NCBI GenBank assembly: GCA_902802215.1
Contig: CADCLH010000157.1
Coordinates: 1 to 6,746, forward strand
Origin: Oscillospiraceae bacterium
GTDB taxonomy: Bacteria > Bacillota > Clostridia > Oscillospirales > Oscillospiraceae
DNA: 6,746 nucleotides
Reading direction: 5' to 3'
In this document: one piece after another, positions 5,355-6,746 of the stretch
How the letters are laid out: each line of letters begins with the position of its first letter
Position numbering within the stretch: position 1 is the stretch's first letter
The notes under the pieces: model-generated
The model's database searches: none
What the model was told of the DNA's origin: nothing
The model's input: only the letters and a program-made list of their open reading frames with translations
Program-made: the position numbers and the translations under genes

Positions 5355-5379
5355 TTCGGAAACGCTTTATTGACGCGGA

Positions 5380-6711
5380 TTACTTGACAGCCTGGGGAAT
5401 GGTGGCGACCATGTCGTCGATGAAGCCCTGGGTGTCGATGGTGCCCATGGCGTAATCCTGGAAGATGGCGCCGGTGAAGTCCTCAGCCATGTTGGCGGGC
5501 TGCTCGAGGAAGTGCCAGCCGGAGGTCTTGCCGCGGGCGGTGAAGTCGGCAACCGTGGGAGCAAACGGGTCGTTGGCGACGACGGTGCAGCTCTTGTACG
5601 GGCTGTTCAGACCGGCTTCCTGAACCAGGATCTGCTGGCCGTCGGGGCCGGCGAGCCACTGCAGGAAGGCCTCGGCCTCAGCCACGTTGCCCTCGTTGTA
5701 GACGGCCCAGTGGGAGGGAGGATTGGTCAGGATGGTGTCGATGCCCTCGATGAAGGCGTAGGGGATCATGCCGCACTCGAAGTTGCCGGCCGCAGCGTAC
5801 AGATCCTTGTACTGGTCGGTCAGGGAGGCGCCGATCCAGGAGCCCTGGGTCACGAAGGCGTACTTGCCGGAGGCGAAGCCGGAGACCTGCAGGTCATAGT
5901 TGCCGGAGACGAGCAGGGCGGGATCGGAGTACTGGTTGAACAGGCCGACCATCTCGGCGAACGGGGTGAAGCGGTCGAGGTCGAGCTTGCCCTCGTTCAT
6001 CATGAGATCGAAGTAGGTGTCGTCGTCACGGGCAAGGCCGGCGTCCAGATAGTTGGAGAACATGTGGTTGCCGGTGGACCAGTAGAGCTCCTTGGCGTTG
6101 GCGCAGTAGCCGACGACGGCGGTGATGCCGAGCTCGTCCTTCATGGAGTCGAGCTTCTCGAAGGCGGCCTTCATGGACGCGGGTCCGGTGATGGAGGCGG
6201 GATCAATGCCGGCCTTGTCGAGGATGCTCTTGTTGTAGGCCAGACCGATGGCCTCGGTGGTGTAGGGGAAGCCGATGACGGCGCCGGTGTCGTCGACGAA
6301 CTCAGCCTCGGTGTCGGAGACCCACGCCTGGTCGGACATGTCGACAACCTTGCCGACCCAGTTGGAGAAGTCGGGCGTGCCCTCGCAGGTGAAGATGTCG
6401 GGCATGTTGCCGGCCTGGTAGCGCTGCTTCAGCTCGGACTGGAGGTCGACGCCGCCGCCGACGGAGTTGACCTCGACGTGCTTGCCGGTCTGTTCCTCGT
6501 AGACCTTGGCGGCGTGGTCAAGCGCGCCGGCGATCTCGATCTTGCCGTTGAAGAGGGTGATGCCATTCTTCGCGGAGGTGTCGGCAGCGGGGGCTGCCGC
6601 CTGGCTGTCGCCGCTGGAGGCGGCGGGAGCCGCGGATTCGGTGCTGACGCCGCAGGCCGCCAGAGCGACGATCATGACGAGCGCCAGCACAAGAGCAAGT
6701 GTTTTCTTCAT
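5380..6711 (-). CDS. Extracellular sugar-binding lipoprotein of an ABC importer (MalE-like, CUT1)
   Basis: This 443-residue substrate-binding protein is predicted to be anchored outside the membrane and to deliver a sugar or oligosaccharide to the two permeases encoded downstream. The N-terminus is a lipoprotein signal: MKK, a hydrophobic core to residue 16, and lipobox LAAC with the lipid-modified cysteine at residue 20. Residues about 21-48 form a flexible Ala/Ser/Asp linker. The mature domain shows family-1 solute-binding features: KVYEEQTGKHVEV (69-81), ELKQRYQAGNMPDIF (93-107), GFPYTTEAIGLAYNKSIL (147-164), a second-lobe SGKYAFVTQGSWIG (281-294), and AFLQWLAGPDGQQIL (348-362). Length is usual (400-450). 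The start at ATG 6711 has a TGAGGA-type site (6724-6719) eight bases upstream. Its promoter is not visible in the 35 bases before the right edge. The ligand cannot be deduced from sequence; an aromatic-rich pocket would be expected for a glycan. Confidence 0.96.
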   Translation of the reverse strand: MKKTLALVLALVMIVALAACGVSTESAAPAASSGDSQAAAPAADTSAKNGITLFNGKIEIAGALDHAAKVYEEQTGKHVEVNSVGGGVDLQSELKQRYQAGNMPDIFTCEGTPDFSNWVGKVVDMSDQAWVSDTEAEFVDDTGAVIGFPYTTEAIGLAYNKSILDKAGIDPASITGPASMKAAFEKLDSMKDELGITAVVGYCANAKELYWSTGNHMFSNYLDAGLARDDDTYFDLMMNEGKLDLDRFTPFAEMVGLFNQYSDPALLVSGNYDLQVSGFASGKYAFVTQGSWIGASLTDQYKDLYAAAGNFECGMIPYAFIEGIDTILTNPPSHWAVYNEGNVAEAEAFLQWLAGPDGQQILVQEAGLNSPYKSCTVVANDPFAPTVADFTARGKTSGWHFLEQPANMAEDFTGAIFQDYAMGTIDTQGFIDDMVATIPQAVK

Positions 6712-6746
6712 GCTTTTTTCCTCACTTTTTCATAGAGTTTTTGGGC

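Noticed and set aside
5512..6735. A 407-codon plus-strand open frame opposite the binding-protein gene
   Set aside because: The translation is low-complexity Gly/Val/Asp/Leu; it mirrors the codons of the lipoprotein gene, which has a signal peptide and family motifs.
6712..6746. Promoter for the transporter operon at the right edge
   Set aside because: Only 35 bases are available; they contain the ribosome site and AT-rich leader but no recognisable -10/-35 pair.

Overview
The window (about 60-65% GC by eye) looks like a chromosomal segment of a high-GC gut-type Firmicute, probably an Oscillospiraceae/Clostridia relative. Supporting signs are strong AGGAGG-type ribosome binding sites, an Ala/Ser-rich lipoprotein linker, a CUT1-type sugar importer with a YesL (DUF624) partner, and copies of a CATTGCGAG/GCAATCC-type intergenic repeat. 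The taxonomic assignment is inference from style, not from a marker gene.

Layout from left to right: (1) positions 1-137, minus strand: the first 45 codons of an MsmX/UgpC-type ABC ATPase, cut by the window edge just inside its Walker A motif. (2) 138-387: a compact divergent promoter region with a sigma-A-like promoter on each strand and two T-tracts about 19 bp apart between them. (3) 388-2304, plus strand: a 638-residue protein with no signal peptide. It appears to join an N-terminal ParB/sulfiredoxin-like segment to a C-terminal BMP/PnrA/Med-type nucleoside-binding fold. This is the most unusual gene here. (4) 2305-2402: a REP-like repeat and a rho-independent terminator between convergent genes. 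(5) 6711-2384, all minus strand: a carbohydrate ABC import operon in the order lipoprotein binding protein, MalF-like permease, MalG-like permease, YesL-family membrane protein. The operon has a GC hairpin between the first two genes and a hairpin plus a second repeat copy before the last.

Working together: the lipoprotein would capture a sugar or oligosaccharide outside the membrane and pass it to the permease heterodimer. The operon shown contains no ATPase, as is common in Firmicutes where one MsmX-type ATPase energises several importers. The ATPase starting at the left edge is an obvious candidate partner, although the BMP-fusion gene lies between it and the operon on the other strand. 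The substrate cannot be read from the sequence, and no sugar regulator or glycosidase is in the window. No intergenic stretch exceeds 300 bases; the longest is the 250-base divergent region.
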